64,000 nucleotides of DNA from Vibrio salinus (GTDB taxonomy: Bacteria > Pseudomonadota > Gammaproteobacteria > Enterobacterales > Vibrionaceae): the NCBI RefSeq assembly GCF_021272385.1, contig NZ_JAJSDZ010000005.1, positions 682,001-746,000 on the forward strand, read 5' to 3'. How positions within the stretch are numbered: position 1 is the first letter of the stretch; every line of letters starts with the position of its first letter. Shown here in pieces: positions 31,851 to 41,062 of the stretch. Position numbers and translations under genes: made by a program. The notes below the pieces were generated by a model. That model made no database searches. It was not told where the DNA came from and worked only from the letters and a program-made list of their open reading frames with translations.

Positions 31851-32795
31851 TTAAAAATTAGGAGATTGCGTTAAGCAGACACTTCCACATCTGTCTTTTA
31901 ACTGTTTAATCAGTTGATTAGCAGCATTGGTCCCCGCTTCACGGTACCCCGGATCAATACTGTATACTTTAGGAAACAAAAACGACAGCAGCTCACTGCC
32001 CCCAACGCCGGCTACCATTACATCATTACGTTGACACTCCTGAAGCCGTTTTATCACTCCAAGAGCAAGAGTATCACTGGCACAAACGATCGCCTCTGTT
32101 TCCGGATGCAAAACCTCATCAACAAGCTGATAAGCACTTTCATACCTCAGCTTCCCTGTCCGATAACAAGGAGACACAGAATATTCATTACACCAGTCTA
32201 AATACGCATTTAACCGAAGATACCCTGTCGTTTTATCAATTGGATCCACACCGATATAACTGATATTTCTTAAACTTTTCTTTTTTAAATATTCAAGAAT
32301 ATGGGAAATGACACCGTAATTATCATAATTAATAGAAGAAATACCCACTGCATCCATAGAAATAGTAATAATCCTATGCTTCCACTTTTTCAGGCAATCT
32401 GCTTTTAAGCCACTAAAACCGAATAAAACGACACCATCTACCTGACGCTTTTCTAATACCGCTAAATGTTCACTGACTTTATCTGGATCAAACTGGCTTT
32501 CCATAATAACGGCATCATAATCATTGGCATAGAATACGTTCAGCATACTACTTACCGCTCTGTTTTCCGAAGGAGAATCAAGCCTGGAAATAATCACGCC
32601 AATCACTTTTTGATTCTGTTTTCGCATAGACTGGGCTGACTTAGAAGGCACATAATCGTTATCAGCAATCACTTTCTCAACCTTAGCGCGAGTTTCCGGA
32701 TTCACCCGCGGGGCATTAGTCAGTACTCTGGAAACGGTGGATTTACTCACCCCAGACAAACGAGCAATATCAAGAATGGTAAGTTTTTTACCCAT
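31851..32795 (-). CDS. treR: Trehalose operon repressor TreR (LacI family)
   Basis: 314 residues (E. coli 315). The N-terminal helix-turn-helix is LTILDIARLSGVSKSTVSRVLTN, and the C-terminal sugar-binding domain closely follows E. coli TreR (VIMESQFDPDKVSEHLAVL, GVVLFGFSGL, YSIDPGYREAG). It would repress treBC at the two palindromes upstream of treB and respond to trehalose-6-phosphate. It is transcribed in the same direction as treB, 142 bases upstream of the operators, so it is a separate unit or only weakly linked. Confidence 0.95.
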   Translation of the reverse strand: MGKKLTILDIARLSGVSKSTVSRVLTNAPRVNPETRAKVEKVIADNDYVPSKSAQSMRKQNQKVIGVIISRLDSPSENRAVSSMLNVFYANDYDAVIMESQFDPDKVSEHLAVLEKRQVDGVVLFGFSGLKADCLKKWKHRIITISMDAVGISSINYDNYGVISHILEYLKKKSLRNISYIGVDPIDKTTGYLRLNAYLDWCNEYSVSPCYRTGKLRYESAYQLVDEVLHPETEAIVCASDTLALGVIKRLQECQRNDVMVAGVGGSELLSFLFPKVYSIDPGYREAGTNAANQLIKQLKDRCGSVCLTQSPNF

Positions 32796-32843
32796 AGAAA
32801 AAAGAACCCAACAATAACTTGCAGAAAGATTTAGTGAACAGCC

Positions 32844-33401
32844 CTACTTGAGCTTATCCATAAAAGCAGGGACATCACGAATACTATCCAACACAACTGT
32901 AGCGATCGCTTCTCCCTTTTCTGTCACTGGTTTCCCTGTACGCACAAGAATTTTTGTACCAACACCGGCAGCTTCGGCCGCCATCAAATCTTCGGCTTTA
33001 TCACCAACCATAACAGAGTTCGCCATGTCAATTTTCAGGAAATCACGCGCAGATATAAACATGCCGGGCTTAGGTTTACGGCAATCGCAATCTTGCTTGT
33101 ATTTACCTATCCCCTCATCCGGGTGATGGGGACAGTAGTAGATGCCATCAAATTCAACACCATTATCAATGAAGTTCCAGTCCATCCATTGAGTGAGAGA
33201 CAAAAAACGCTCTTCACTATAAATACCACGGGCAATTCCGGCCTGATTTGTCACTAAAACCAATAGATATCCCATATTCTGCAACAATTTTGTTGCTTCG
33301 AATACGCCTTCGATAAAATCAAAATCATGTTCATCATGAACATAGCCATGGTCAACATTAATCACACCATCTCTATCTAAAAATACGGCTGGTTTTGACA
33401 A
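32844..33401 (-). CDS. gmhB: D-glycero-beta-D-manno-heptose 1,7-bisphosphate 7-phosphatase
   Basis: 185 residues (E. coli 191), a HAD phosphatase of the histidinol-phosphatase type. Motif I is FLDRDGVIN (Asp9, Asp11). A zinc loop has CPHHPDEG and CDCRKPKPG, and motif IV is [12 protein letters not shown]. It makes an ADP-heptose precursor for the LPS core. In E. coli and vibrios the gene lies beside metN, here divergently. The order gmhB-metNIQ is conserved. Confidence 0.95.
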   Translation of the reverse strand: MSKPAVFLDRDGVINVDHGYVHDEHDFDFIEGVFEATKLLQNMGYLLVLVTNQAGIARGIYSEERFLSLTQWMDWNFIDNGVEFDGIYYCPHHPDEGIGKYKQDCDCRKPKPGMFISARDFLKIDMANSVMVGDKAEDLMAAEAAGVGTKILVRTGKPVTEKGEAIATVVLDSIRDVPAFMDKLK

Positions 33402-33498
33402 AATAGGACTCTCTGTATGGAATTTGGATAAATTATTGCACGCTTTATTTCTTTCATCACTATCTAATTACAAATCATTTAGTAAATTTAACCATTTT

Positions 33499-33514
33499 AG
33501 ACGTCTAGACGTAA
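33499..33514. promoter_or_regulatory. MetJ operator (two tandem met boxes)
   Basis: AGACGTCT (8 of 8 to the met-box consensus) is immediately followed by AGACGTAA (6 of 8), giving the tandem 8-mers that MetJ dimers require. It ends 9 bases before the candidate -35 of metN, so SAM-bound MetJ would block metNIQ. Confidence 0.88.
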
Positions 33515-33523
33515 ATAAATCTA

Positions 33524-33552
33524 TTGACACGAATGCGTTGAAACCATAGCAT
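33524..33552 (+). promoter_or_regulatory. Promoter of metNIQ
   Basis: A consensus -35 TTGACA (33524-33529), 17 bases, then TAGCAT (33547-33552), 4 of 6 to TATAAT. The start point would be about 55 bases before the metN ATG. The MetJ boxes lie just upstream. Confidence 0.62.
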
Positions 33553-33614
33553 CCACTACAGTTTTTAACGAATTGTGACATATTCATCTAATATCCCTGC
33601 TTAGGTCGTGTCGA

Positions 33615-34649
33615 ATGATTGAAATTAATCAAGTAAACAAAGTGTTTTATCAAGGCGATAAGGAAATTAACGCCCTAAAAGACATTAATTTAACGATTCA
33701 ACAGGGAACCGTTTTCGGGGTTATCGGATCATCAGGTGCAGGGAAAAGTACTCTGATCCGCTGTGTAAACATGCTTGAAGCCCCTACTTCCGGTTCCGTT
33801 ATTGTTGATGGCGTTGATCTTACCAAGCTAAATGTTAAGAAACTGTCGGAAGCCAGACGCAATATTGGAATGATCTTCCAGCACTTTAATCTGCTTTCAT
33901 CCAGAACCGTTTTTGAAAACATAGCGCTTCCACTGGAACTCGCCGGTAAAGATAAAACTCATATTTCCAGAAAGGTAAATGAACTACTGGAACTTGTCGG
34001 TCTCTCAGATAAGAAACAAACCTACCCAGCCAATTTAAGTGGCGGTCAGAAACAGCGGGTTGCTATCGCCAGAGCTTTGGCCTGCGAGCCTAAAGTATTG
34101 CTTTGTGATGAAGCAACCAGTGCTTTAGACCCGGCAACAACGCATTCGATTCTGAAGCTGCTAAAAGAAATAAACCGAAAACTCAATATCACCATTTTGC
34201 TGATTACGCATGAAATGGATGTGGTCAAAAGCATCTGCCATGAAGTTGCTATCATTGGTGATGGTGAACTGGTCGAAAAAGGGACCGTCGGCGAGATTTT
34301 TTCTCATCCCAAAACAGAATTGGCGCATGACTTTATCCGTTCAACACTGGATCTTTCCATTCCGGAAGATTTTCAGGAACGCCTGCATTCAAAGCGGGTA
34401 GATGACAGTCATCCGCTTCTTCGGCTGGAATTTACCGGAGCGACCGTCAATGCACCACTGGCCTCTCAAATCTCAAGAAAATTTAATGTGGATATCAATA
34501 TCTTAAGCTCAGATATCGATTATGCAGGCGGAGTTAAATTCGGTATGTTACTCGCCGAAATGTACGGTACAAAAGAAGATGATGAAGCAGCAATTCAGTA
34601 TCTTCGCGATCATCATGTAAAAGTTGAGGTATTAGGTTATGTCATTTGA
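33615..34649 (+). CDS. metN: Methionine ABC transporter ATP-binding protein
   Basis: 344 residues (E. coli 343). Walker A is GSSGAGKST (38-46), the signature [10 protein letters not shown] and Walker [13 protein letters not shown]. The C-terminal NIL/C2 domain (from about 265) senses internal methionine and inhibits transport. It powers D- and L-methionine uptake. Its end overlaps metI by 11 bases. MetJ control is indicated by the upstream boxes. Confidence 0.97.
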   Translation: MIEINQVNKVFYQGDKEINALKDINLTIQQGTVFGVIGSSGAGKSTLIRCVNMLEAPTSGSVIVDGVDLTKLNVKKLSEARRNIGMIFQHFNLLSSRTVFENIALPLELAGKDKTHISRKVNELLELVGLSDKKQTYPANLSGGQKQRVAIARALACEPKVLLCDEATSALDPATTHSILKLLKEINRKLNITILLITHEMDVVKSICHEVAIIGDGELVEKGTVGEIFSHPKTELAHDFIRSTLDLSIPEDFQERLHSKRVDDSHPLLRLEFTGATVNAPLASQISRKFNVDINILSSDIDYAGGVKFGMLLAEMYGTKEDDEAAIQYLRDHHVKVEVLGYVI

Positions 34650-35316
34650 TGTTATAGCAAACTGGATAACCCAAAACAGTACCCTGATTTTGGGTGCAAC
34701 ATGGCAAACTATCTATATGGTCGCAGTATCGGGCATCGTTGGATTTGCTGTCGGTATTCCTCTGGGCGTTATCTTGCATATCACAAAAAAAGGCGGACTG
34801 GCAGAAAATGTTCGGTTTAACCAGATTCTCGGTGCAATTGTCAACATCGGCCGTTCAGTTCCTTTTCTGGTATTGATGGTAGCGATCATCCCCGTCACGA
34901 AATTAATCGTTGGCACGTTTATTGGGACCACTGCAGCCATTGTTCCTTTAACTATCGGTGCGATTCCATTCGTAGCAAGGTTAATAGAAAGTGCATTACT
35001 GGAAGTCCCTTCGGGTCTGGTTGAAGCCGCACAGGCGATGGGGGCAAGACCGGTACAGATCATTACAAAAGTGCTTCTGCCCGAAGCATTACCCACTATT
35101 CTTAATTCTGTCACCATCACTCTGGTCACTCTGGTCAGCTACTCAGCCATGGCTGGCACCGTTGGCGGTGGAGGTCTCGGGGATGTCGCTATCCGGTATG
35201 GATTTTATCGTTACGACATCATCGTCATGGCTGTCACCGTTGTAATGCTTATCGTACTGGTACAAATAATTCAGTCTATCGGTGATGCAATTGTTCGCCG
35301 TGTAGACCATAGATAA
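34639..35316 (+). CDS. metI: Methionine ABC transporter permease
   Basis: 225 residues (E. coli 217) with five membrane helices. The coupling-helix segment is [24 protein letters not shown], the EAA motif that contacts Met[19 protein letters not shown] near the C-terminus is typical of MetI. It starts within metN and is followed 31 bases later by metQ. Confidence 0.96.
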   Translation: MSFDVIANWITQNSTLILGATWQTIYMVAVSGIVGFAVGIPLGVILHITKKGGLAENVRFNQILGAIVNIGRSVPFLVLMVAIIPVTKLIVGTFIGTTAAIVPLTIGAIPFVARLIESALLEVPSGLVEAAQAMGARPVQIITKVLLPEALPTILNSVTITLVTLVSYSAMAGTVGGGGLGDVAIRYGFYRYDIIVMAVTVVMLIVLVQIIQSIGDAIVRRVDHR

Positions 35317-35347
35317 AACGTATAATTAATTTTTAAAGGAGACGCTC

Positions 35348-36157
35348 ATGAAATTTAGCCTTAAGGGTTTATTCACAATAGCAGCGGTAGCCTCTTCACT
35401 CGTTCTGGCGGGTTGTGGCGATAAAACTGCAGAATCGAACAAAATTAAACTCGGCGTGATGGCCGGAGCCGAAGCTCAGGTTGCTGAAGTTGCCAAAAAA
35501 GTGGCAAAAGAAAAATACAATCTGGATGTAGAATTAGTGACATTCACTGACTACGTAACACCGAATGCTGCACTGGATGACGGCTCAATTGATATCAATG
35601 CATTTCAGCATAAACCTTATCTTGATGCCCAAATGGCTGACCGGGGTTACAAACTGGCGATTGCAGGAAATACATTTGTATACCCTATTGCTGGCTATTC
35701 CAAAAAAATTAAATCTGTGGACGAAGTGAAAGACGGCGATCGTATCGCAGTGCCGAACGACCCAACAAACCTTGGCCGTTCTCTTCTGCTTCTACAGAAG
35801 CAGGGCCTTATTAAACTAAAAGATAACGTAGGACTGAAAGCCACCGTTGGCGATATCATCGACAATCCAAAACACCTTGAAATTGTTGAGCTTGATGCAG
35901 CTCAATTACCTCGCTCTCTCGACGATGTCACCATTGCAGTCATCAACAATACCTTCGCAAGCCAGCTTGATCTGACACCAGATAAAGACGGCCTTTTTGT
36001 TGAAGACAAAGATTCTCCATACGTGAATATCATTGTTGCCCGTCAGGACAATGTAAACTCAGAAAATGTGAAAAACTTTGTAAAAGCATACCAGACCGAA
36101 GAAGTATACAACGCTGCTTATAAAATCTTTAAAGGCAGTATTGTTAAAGGCTGGTAA
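35348..36157 (+). CDS. metQ: D-methionine-binding lipoprotein
   Basis: 269 residues (E. coli 271). The lipobox is VLAGC (Cys23), so the mature protein is anchored in the inner membrane and faces the periplasm. The NLPA family signature VTFTDYVTPNAALDDGSIDINAFQHKPYL binds methionine. AAAGGAGA gives a strong ribosome site. It is the last gene of metNIQ, closed by a strong hairpin. Confidence 0.96.
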   Translation: MKFSLKGLFTIAAVASSLVLAGCGDKTAESNKIKLGVMAGAEAQVAEVAKKVAKEKYNLDVELVTFTDYVTPNAALDDGSIDINAFQHKPYLDAQMADRGYKLAIAGNTFVYPIAGYSKKIKSVDEVKDGDRIAVPNDPTNLGRSLLLLQKQGLIKLKDNVGLKATVGDIIDNPKHLEIVELDAAQLPRSLDDVTIAVINNTFASQLDLTPDKDGLFVEDKDSPYVNIIVARQDNVNSENVKNFVKAYQTEEVYNAAYKIFKGSIVKGW

Positions 36158-36180
36158 GACGATTTATCGATATAACATAC

Positions 36181-36215
36181 AAAAATGGCCGGTTTAATTA
36201 ACCGGCCATTTTTTA
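36181..36215. terminator. Terminator after metQ
   Basis: A long symmetrical hairpin: AAAAATGGCCGGTT and AACCGGCCATTTTT around a 5-base centre, ending in T's on the plus strand and preceded by A's, so it could work in both directions for metQ and the convergent zinc-ribbon gene. Confidence 0.92.
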
Positions 36216-36992
36216 TAATTTTAAAAAATCCCAGGATAGATTAGAAACAATCCTGCACTTATCACACCTGAAATGAAAAATATCATGCAACGGTTCGTCC
36301 AAACGCCACTCTCCGCCACAACGGGGACAAACGCGTTGCTGTTGTTGTTCTAAGGACGTACCGCCAACCTGATATTGATAATAATACGTCGGTATTTTCG
36401 TAATGTATTCAATACGTCCACGCAAATCCCATCCACGACGAAAAAGATCGCTGCTGACATCTGTAATTTCCTTTAATGCAGCATGCTCAGCTCTGCAACC
36501 ACCGGCCATCTGAAGTTCATCACATGCCTGCCATTCAGTCTGCCATTTGATAACCGACTTATGGTCCCCGTTTAAGGTCGGTGGATTCCGGTATAATGGA
36601 ATCGGCTGAAAACTATCACCATCACGCAATGGTGAACAGGTGTGAACATACGTTGTATAAAGGATTTGCCATGAAGGCATCCGGTTTTCAGCGGTTTCTT
36701 CCGAGTTAAGATCCTGCCCCAATACTCTAACTTTCGGCGCTAATACCGATGCCTGAGTGAGACGGTCAAAACATACCCGAACATAATCGGAATGGTAATC
36801 AGGATGCAGACTGTCTTTTTCCGGGCAAACCGCTCTGACAAAAAATTCACCATCACCAACAACAATAGGAAATTCTCTGCCTAATACCTGCCCATTAAAA
36901 CGCAGCGCCTCCATTAAGCCATTAATGGCTTTCTCTACAGCACTAAACGTCGTGTTATCAAAACACTCAAATTCCAATTCAACAACATACAT
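36213..36992 (-). CDS. DUF2310 zinc-ribbon protein
   Basis: 259 residues. The C-terminal 35 residues hold a zinc ribbon, CPRCGG and FRCDKC. The rest is a soluble alpha/beta domain matching DUF2310, annotated in databases as a zinc-ribbon, possibly nucleic-acid-binding protein. No function is established. It lies 6 bases downstream of syd on the same strand, an arrangement common in vibrios, so the two are probably co-transcribed. Confidence 0.8.
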   Translation of the reverse strand: MYVVELEFECFDNTTFSAVEKAINGLMEALRFNGQVLGREFPIVVGDGEFFVRAVCPEKDSLHPDYHSDYVRVCFDRLTQASVLAPKVRVLGQDLNSEETAENRMPSWQILYTTYVHTCSPLRDGDSFQPIPLYRNPPTLNGDHKSVIKWQTEWQACDELQMAGGCRAEHAALKEITDVSSDLFRRGWDLRGRIEYITKIPTYYYQYQVGGTSLEQQQQRVCPRCGGEWRLDEPLHDIFHFRCDKCRIVSNLSWDFLKL

Positions 36993-36998
36993 ACTTAT

Positions 36999-37544
36999 TT
37001 ATACTACCGGTTCTAATTTCATTAAAAACTCAACCAGAGACCTGGCTAAAACCCGGCGTTTTTTCGTTCCTAACGTCTCCAGAATGACCTCTCCGGATAC
37101 ATTACACACTGAAATCACGTCGATATCGGAATCAATCCCCGCAATAAAAACCGTCGGGGGTAATTTTAACCGGGACTGCATAACTAAATGCCCGATAATA
37201 TTTTCCTGAAGACGTTCAAAATCATCGTCATTCCATACCTGAATTAAAGTCAGTTCTTCTCCCTCATAAGCAGCTGTCATATCACCACTGTAAAAACGAC
37301 CAAAGAACTGATGGATATCCGGGTGCAGGTCTATTTCCATTGCTTTTTCGATATTTGAGAAATCAGCAACGTTATCTCTTTCCACCGGCTGCCATAAAAC
37401 CACATCCTGATTCCGTTCGCGCACACATTCAGATGGCCAGTCAGTCAGTTCCCGATCAACGGGATCACATCCATTCTTTTGATTGAATGCCACTGTATAC
37501 CTTTTGCCAAAGTCATCCAATGCATCTTTGACTGATAAAATCAT
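36999..37544 (-). CDS. syd: Syd, SecY-interacting protein
   Basis: From the ATG at 37544 the product has 181 residues, the E. coli Syd length. GGAG lies 7 bases upstream, inside the 12-base longer frame that starts at a GTG, which was therefore not chosen. DLHPDIHQFFGRFYSGDMTA and the EENIIGHLVMQSRLKLP region match the family. Syd binds SecY at the cytosolic membrane face and is proposed to check faulty translocons. Divergent to queF, as in E. coli. Confidence 0.93.
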   Translation of the reverse strand: MILSVKDALDDFGKRYTVAFNQKNGCDPVDRELTDWPSECVRERNQDVVLWQPVERDNVADFSNIEKAMEIDLHPDIHQFFGRFYSGDMTAAYEGEELTLIQVWNDDDFERLQENIIGHLVMQSRLKLPPTVFIAGIDSDIDVISVCNVSGEVILETLGTKKRRVLARSLVEFLMKLEPVV

Positions 37545-37644
37545 CGTGATCTCCACTTTAACAGAGCGAATGTCGAGTCAGTAATGACACACGCCCTCAG
37601 ATTGCGTAAAATTCGACGTATTCTAAACGAAAAGAACGATAAAT

Positions 37645-38490
37645 ATGAGTAAATATTCTGACTCCGAAGAACTCAAGGGATTGACTCTAGGCCGTGCAAC
37701 TGAATATGCAGCCACCTACGACCCAACATTATTGCAACCTGTACCCAGAAAATTAAACCGTGACGACATTAACATATCCGCCCCATTACCTTTTTCTGGT
37801 AGTGATGTATGGACGATGTATGAACTTTCCTGGCTCACCTCTAAAGGCCTGCCTCAGGTAGCTATTGGTTACGTAATTATCCCGGCAACAAGTCCGAATC
37901 TCATCGAGTCTAAGTCATTCAAACTCTACCTCAACAGCTTTAATCAGACTAAATTCGAAAGCTGGGAAGAAGTTCACGACACACTTGTAAACGATCTTAC
38001 CTCTTGTGCCGGTGAAATGGTTTCTGTCGAAATTCACTCTGTAGATAACTTTACTCATCAGCATATCGTCGCAATGGAAGGCGAATGTATCGATCATCAG
38101 GACATTGAAATCGACGGATATGAATTTGATGCTGGGTTACTTGAGAATGCTACCGGAGAGGAATGGGTATCGGAAACACTTCATAGCCACCTTCTTAAAT
38201 CAAACTGCCTGATCACCAAACAGCCTGACTGGGGAAGTGTCGAAATTTCTTACGAAGGGAAACGGATTAATCAGGAAGCACTTCTGCGCTATATTGTATC
38301 ATTCAGACAACATAATGAATTTCACGAACAATGTGTTGAGCGCATTTTCACAGATATTATGCGCCAGTGCTCTCCGGAAAAATTAACCGTCTATGCCCGT
38401 TATACCCGTCGGGGTGGACTGGATATCAATCCATACCGTTCAACGGAAAATGCATGCCCGTCTAATTTATTACGAATGGCCAGACAATAA
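37645..38490 (+). CDS. queF: NADPH-dependent 7-cyano-7-deazaguanine reductase
   Basis: 281 residues (E. coli 282), a two-domain T-fold enzyme. The catalytic Cys188 and Asp195 lie in [16 protein letters not shown]. The N-terminal half has the QueF NADPH motif [13 protein letters not shown]. It reduces preQ0 to preQ1 for queuosine, which replaces G34 in tRNA-Tyr, -His, -Asn and -Asp, including the three tRNA-Tyr genes of this window. Confidence 0.97.
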   Translation: MSKYSDSEELKGLTLGRATEYAATYDPTLLQPVPRKLNRDDINISAPLPFSGSDVWTMYELSWLTSKGLPQVAIGYVIIPATSPNLIESKSFKLYLNSFNQTKFESWEEVHDTLVNDLTSCAGEMVSVEIHSVDNFTHQHIVAMEGECIDHQDIEIDGYEFDAGLLENATGEEWVSETLHSHLLKSNCLITKQPDWGSVEISYEGKRINQEALLRYIVSFRQHNEFHEQCVERIFTDIMRQCSPEKLTVYARYTRRGGLDINPYRSTENACPSNLLRMARQ

Positions 38491-38505
38491 AATTTTGGAG
38501 TATTA

Positions 38506-40773
38506 ATGTTCTGTCACCTGTGGAGAAACGTCGCTTTTATTTTACTTATCCTGCTATTTAATAATGCGTGGGCAAATGGTTATACATCTGCAGAGCTGAA
38601 TGAGGCAAATACCTTAACCGATATTTCTCCGCAACAAGCCAAAACGTTGATGACTCAGTATCTAACAGAGCGGAAACTTGCAGAAGCATCAGAAAAAACG
38701 CCATCAACTGTTTCAAGAAATGATACTGATATCCAGATAAGAACCCCCCGTTCAACAGTTGAAGCACTACAAATACTTGCAAATGCTAATTTTGCACTTG
38801 GTGAAAAAAAACTGGCGATGTCACATGTGGCAGAAGCCAAAAGAATGGCCAAACAATATCAGTTAACCATACTGGAACTCGATCTTGAATTACAGACTAT
38901 ACGACTTAACTGGGAATCCACGCACGACTCATCTGAAGCGCGGGCGGAATTGCGTTATTTAGTGACGGTTATTGATGGTCTGAAAGACGTCAAACCGTTA
39001 ACTAAAAATATTCAGCACAACATTCTGATGTTCAGAGCGAAAATAGCCTCTTATGAGAACGACAATGAACTGGCAAACATGCTGTATAAACAGGCTAAAC
39101 CTTATATTGATCACAGTTCGTCAACAAAGACCAAGATTCACTATCATCTGGAACTTGGGCAACACTATCTTAATCACAGCAACTATAATCTGGCATTATC
39201 TGAATTACTGATAGCGTACTGGAGTGCTGTAGAAACAAATTCCAGTGCTCAGTTAGCTAAGGCAAATACATTACTGGCCTGGTTATTTGAAAACAGACAT
39301 GTTTACAACCAGGCACTCATTTATCTGTCTCAGGCTGCTGATTTTTATGATAATTATGATCATTCTCTAATTCTGGCCACAATATTAAACCAGATGGGAA
39401 ACATCTATTATCGTCAGGGAAAATTCAATCTGGCTCTGGTTCACTACCTTAATGTTCTCGATCACCAGACGCTAGAACATAATCTGTCGCAGTTTATTGA
39501 AGTCCGGATTAATCTCGCAGCTACGTATATTCAGCTTTATAACTACCCGGTTGCTGAAGACTATCTTGATATAGCGACATCACTCCTGAAAAAAACCTCT
39601 TTTACTAAATTAAAAGCAAAAGAAAAACTACTGCAGGCCCGGCTCAATTTTCGTCAGAAATTTTATAAAAAAAGCCTGACTGAGGTGAATAAATCGTTAA
39701 TTTTTGCAAAAAAATCAGCAGATAAACAAACTGAACTCGAAAGCTATCAATTACTGAGCGCCATTTACAATCAGAGAAAAGATTACAAAAACGCACTGAG
39801 TTATGAAAAGAAATACAATCGCCTGAATAAAGCTCAGCAAACCACGCTGAATCAGCTTAGTGAAGATGCATTTAATCAACAAAAAGAATTTGTAGAACAA
39901 ACACTTCACTTAGTTGGTCAGGAAAAAAGGCTAAAACAAAAAGAAGAAGACTACCGTAAATTAAAATCCATTACTTATGCACTGTGCGCCATCCTGTTCG
40001 TTTTCTTCATTCTTTCGATCAAACGCGGTATCACCATACGCCAGAAAAACAAAGAAATTGATCAGATTAACGAACATTTATTCACCCACTCCCGCTCCCA
40101 GCTCAGCAATTTAAGAATGCTAAGCGTGAATCTTCCTTCCTCTATGCGTCAGAGTAGCCGCAATTATGAACAATGGCACATTGGTGAATTGATTCATGAG
40201 CCTCTGAATGACAGACTGCGTTTCGCAATGATCGACATTCCGTTTCTGCGAAATATGTACCTTGAATATGGATTTACCGCCGGAATGGAATTAGAGCATG
40301 CCTTTGGCCAATATTTAAAAAGTAAGCTCAAAAATAATACTCGTCTTTTTCACTTTACCGATGCAAACCTGCTCTATGTGGAAAATAATCTAGACAGAGA
40401 CACTCCACCACAGGATCTGTTCAATAAAATTAAGCAATGGGTCGATGAATTCCAGCCATCCCGTCCATTAAACCGGATTATTCGGATTGGAATTGCCGAC
40501 TATCCGTTTCTGCCAAAAGCTTATACATCTATCAATGATAAAGAATTACTGGATATCCTGCTAATGGCCACCAGTGTTTCAAGAGAACTCAGTATTCAGG
40601 ATAAAACCAGCCACTGGGTTTATCTTAAAGCCATTGACAATGCTCCGGCAGCCAGTTTTGCATCAGATAATATCCGGCGTTCCTGTAAACAAGCCATTCA
40701 TCAAGGCCTGATTAAAGTACATTCTTCGCACAATAATGAAGATATCATTAAAAAATTGCTCAAGAAGCACTAA
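38506..40773 (+). CDS. TPR membrane protein with a degenerate GGDEF-like C-terminus
   Basis: 755 residues. A signal peptide (first 25 residues) is followed by a periplasmic TPR array (about 60-460, for example NQMGNIYYRQGKFNLALVHY). Then come a coiled coil, one membrane helix near 490-510 (YALCAILFVFFILSI) and a cytosolic domain. This domain has the outline of a GGDEF fold: FAMIDIPFLRNMYLEYGFTAG like the FDIDxFKxxND strand, and IRIGIADYP like VSIGIA. The GGDEF signature itself is missing (FHFTDANLLYVE), so it is not expected to make c-di-GMP. It may sense periplasmic signals and act through the GGDEF protein encoded next. The fold assignment is my inference. Confidence 0.75.
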   Translation: MFCHLWRNVAFILLILLFNNAWANGYTSAELNEANTLTDISPQQAKTLMTQYLTERKLAEASEKTPSTVSRNDTDIQIRTPRSTVEALQILANANFALGEKKLAMSHVAEAKRMAKQYQLTILELDLELQTIRLNWESTHDSSEARAELRYLVTVIDGLKDVKPLTKNIQHNILMFRAKIASYENDNELANMLYKQAKPYIDHSSSTKTKIHYHLELGQHYLNHSNYNLALSELLIAYWSAVETNSSAQLAKANTLLAWLFENRHVYNQALIYLSQAADFYDNYDHSLILATILNQMGNIYYRQGKFNLALVHYLNVLDHQTLEHNLSQFIEVRINLAATYIQLYNYPVAEDYLDIATSLLKKTSFTKLKAKEKLLQARLNFRQKFYKKSLTEVNKSLIFAKKSADKQTELESYQLLSAIYNQRKDYKNALSYEKKYNRLNKAQQTTLNQLSEDAFNQQKEFVEQTLHLVGQEKRLKQKEEDYRKLKSITYALCAILFVFFILSIKRGITIRQKNKEIDQINEHLFTHSRSQLSNLRMLSVNLPSSMRQSSRNYEQWHIGELIHEPLNDRLRFAMIDIPFLRNMYLEYGFTAGMELEHAFGQYLKSKLKNNTRLFHFTDANLLYVENNLDRDTPPQDLFNKIKQWVDEFQPSRPLNRIIRIGIADYPFLPKAYTSINDKELLDILLMATSVSRELSIQDKTSHWVYLKAIDNAPAASFASDNIRRSCKQAIHQGLIKVHSSHNNEDIIKKLLKKH

Positions 40774-41062
40774 AAGATGTCGATATATTTTTTTGATAAC
40801 GGGACTTGGCGATAAATTCTGGTACTATTGATAAGTTGGCGAGTAATCATTGATCTTTGCTTGTGGATTCTGAAAAGAGTTTTAAAATACCAAATGCAGA
40901 TACGTTCACAGTAAAACTGCTTGGATATAAGAAAAGCATGGAGGTCAAAAACGTTAACGCGTCATTTATTCTGTTCCGGCAAGCAGAAAAATGAGGACAG
41001 CAACGTCAGATTTAACTTCATCAGACATAAAAACGCCCGAATTCGAATTTTTCACCTAACAG

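Noticed and set aside
34713..35129. 138-residue minus-strand frame inside metI
   Set aside because: Antisense to a fully supported permease gene; no ribosome site or independent context.
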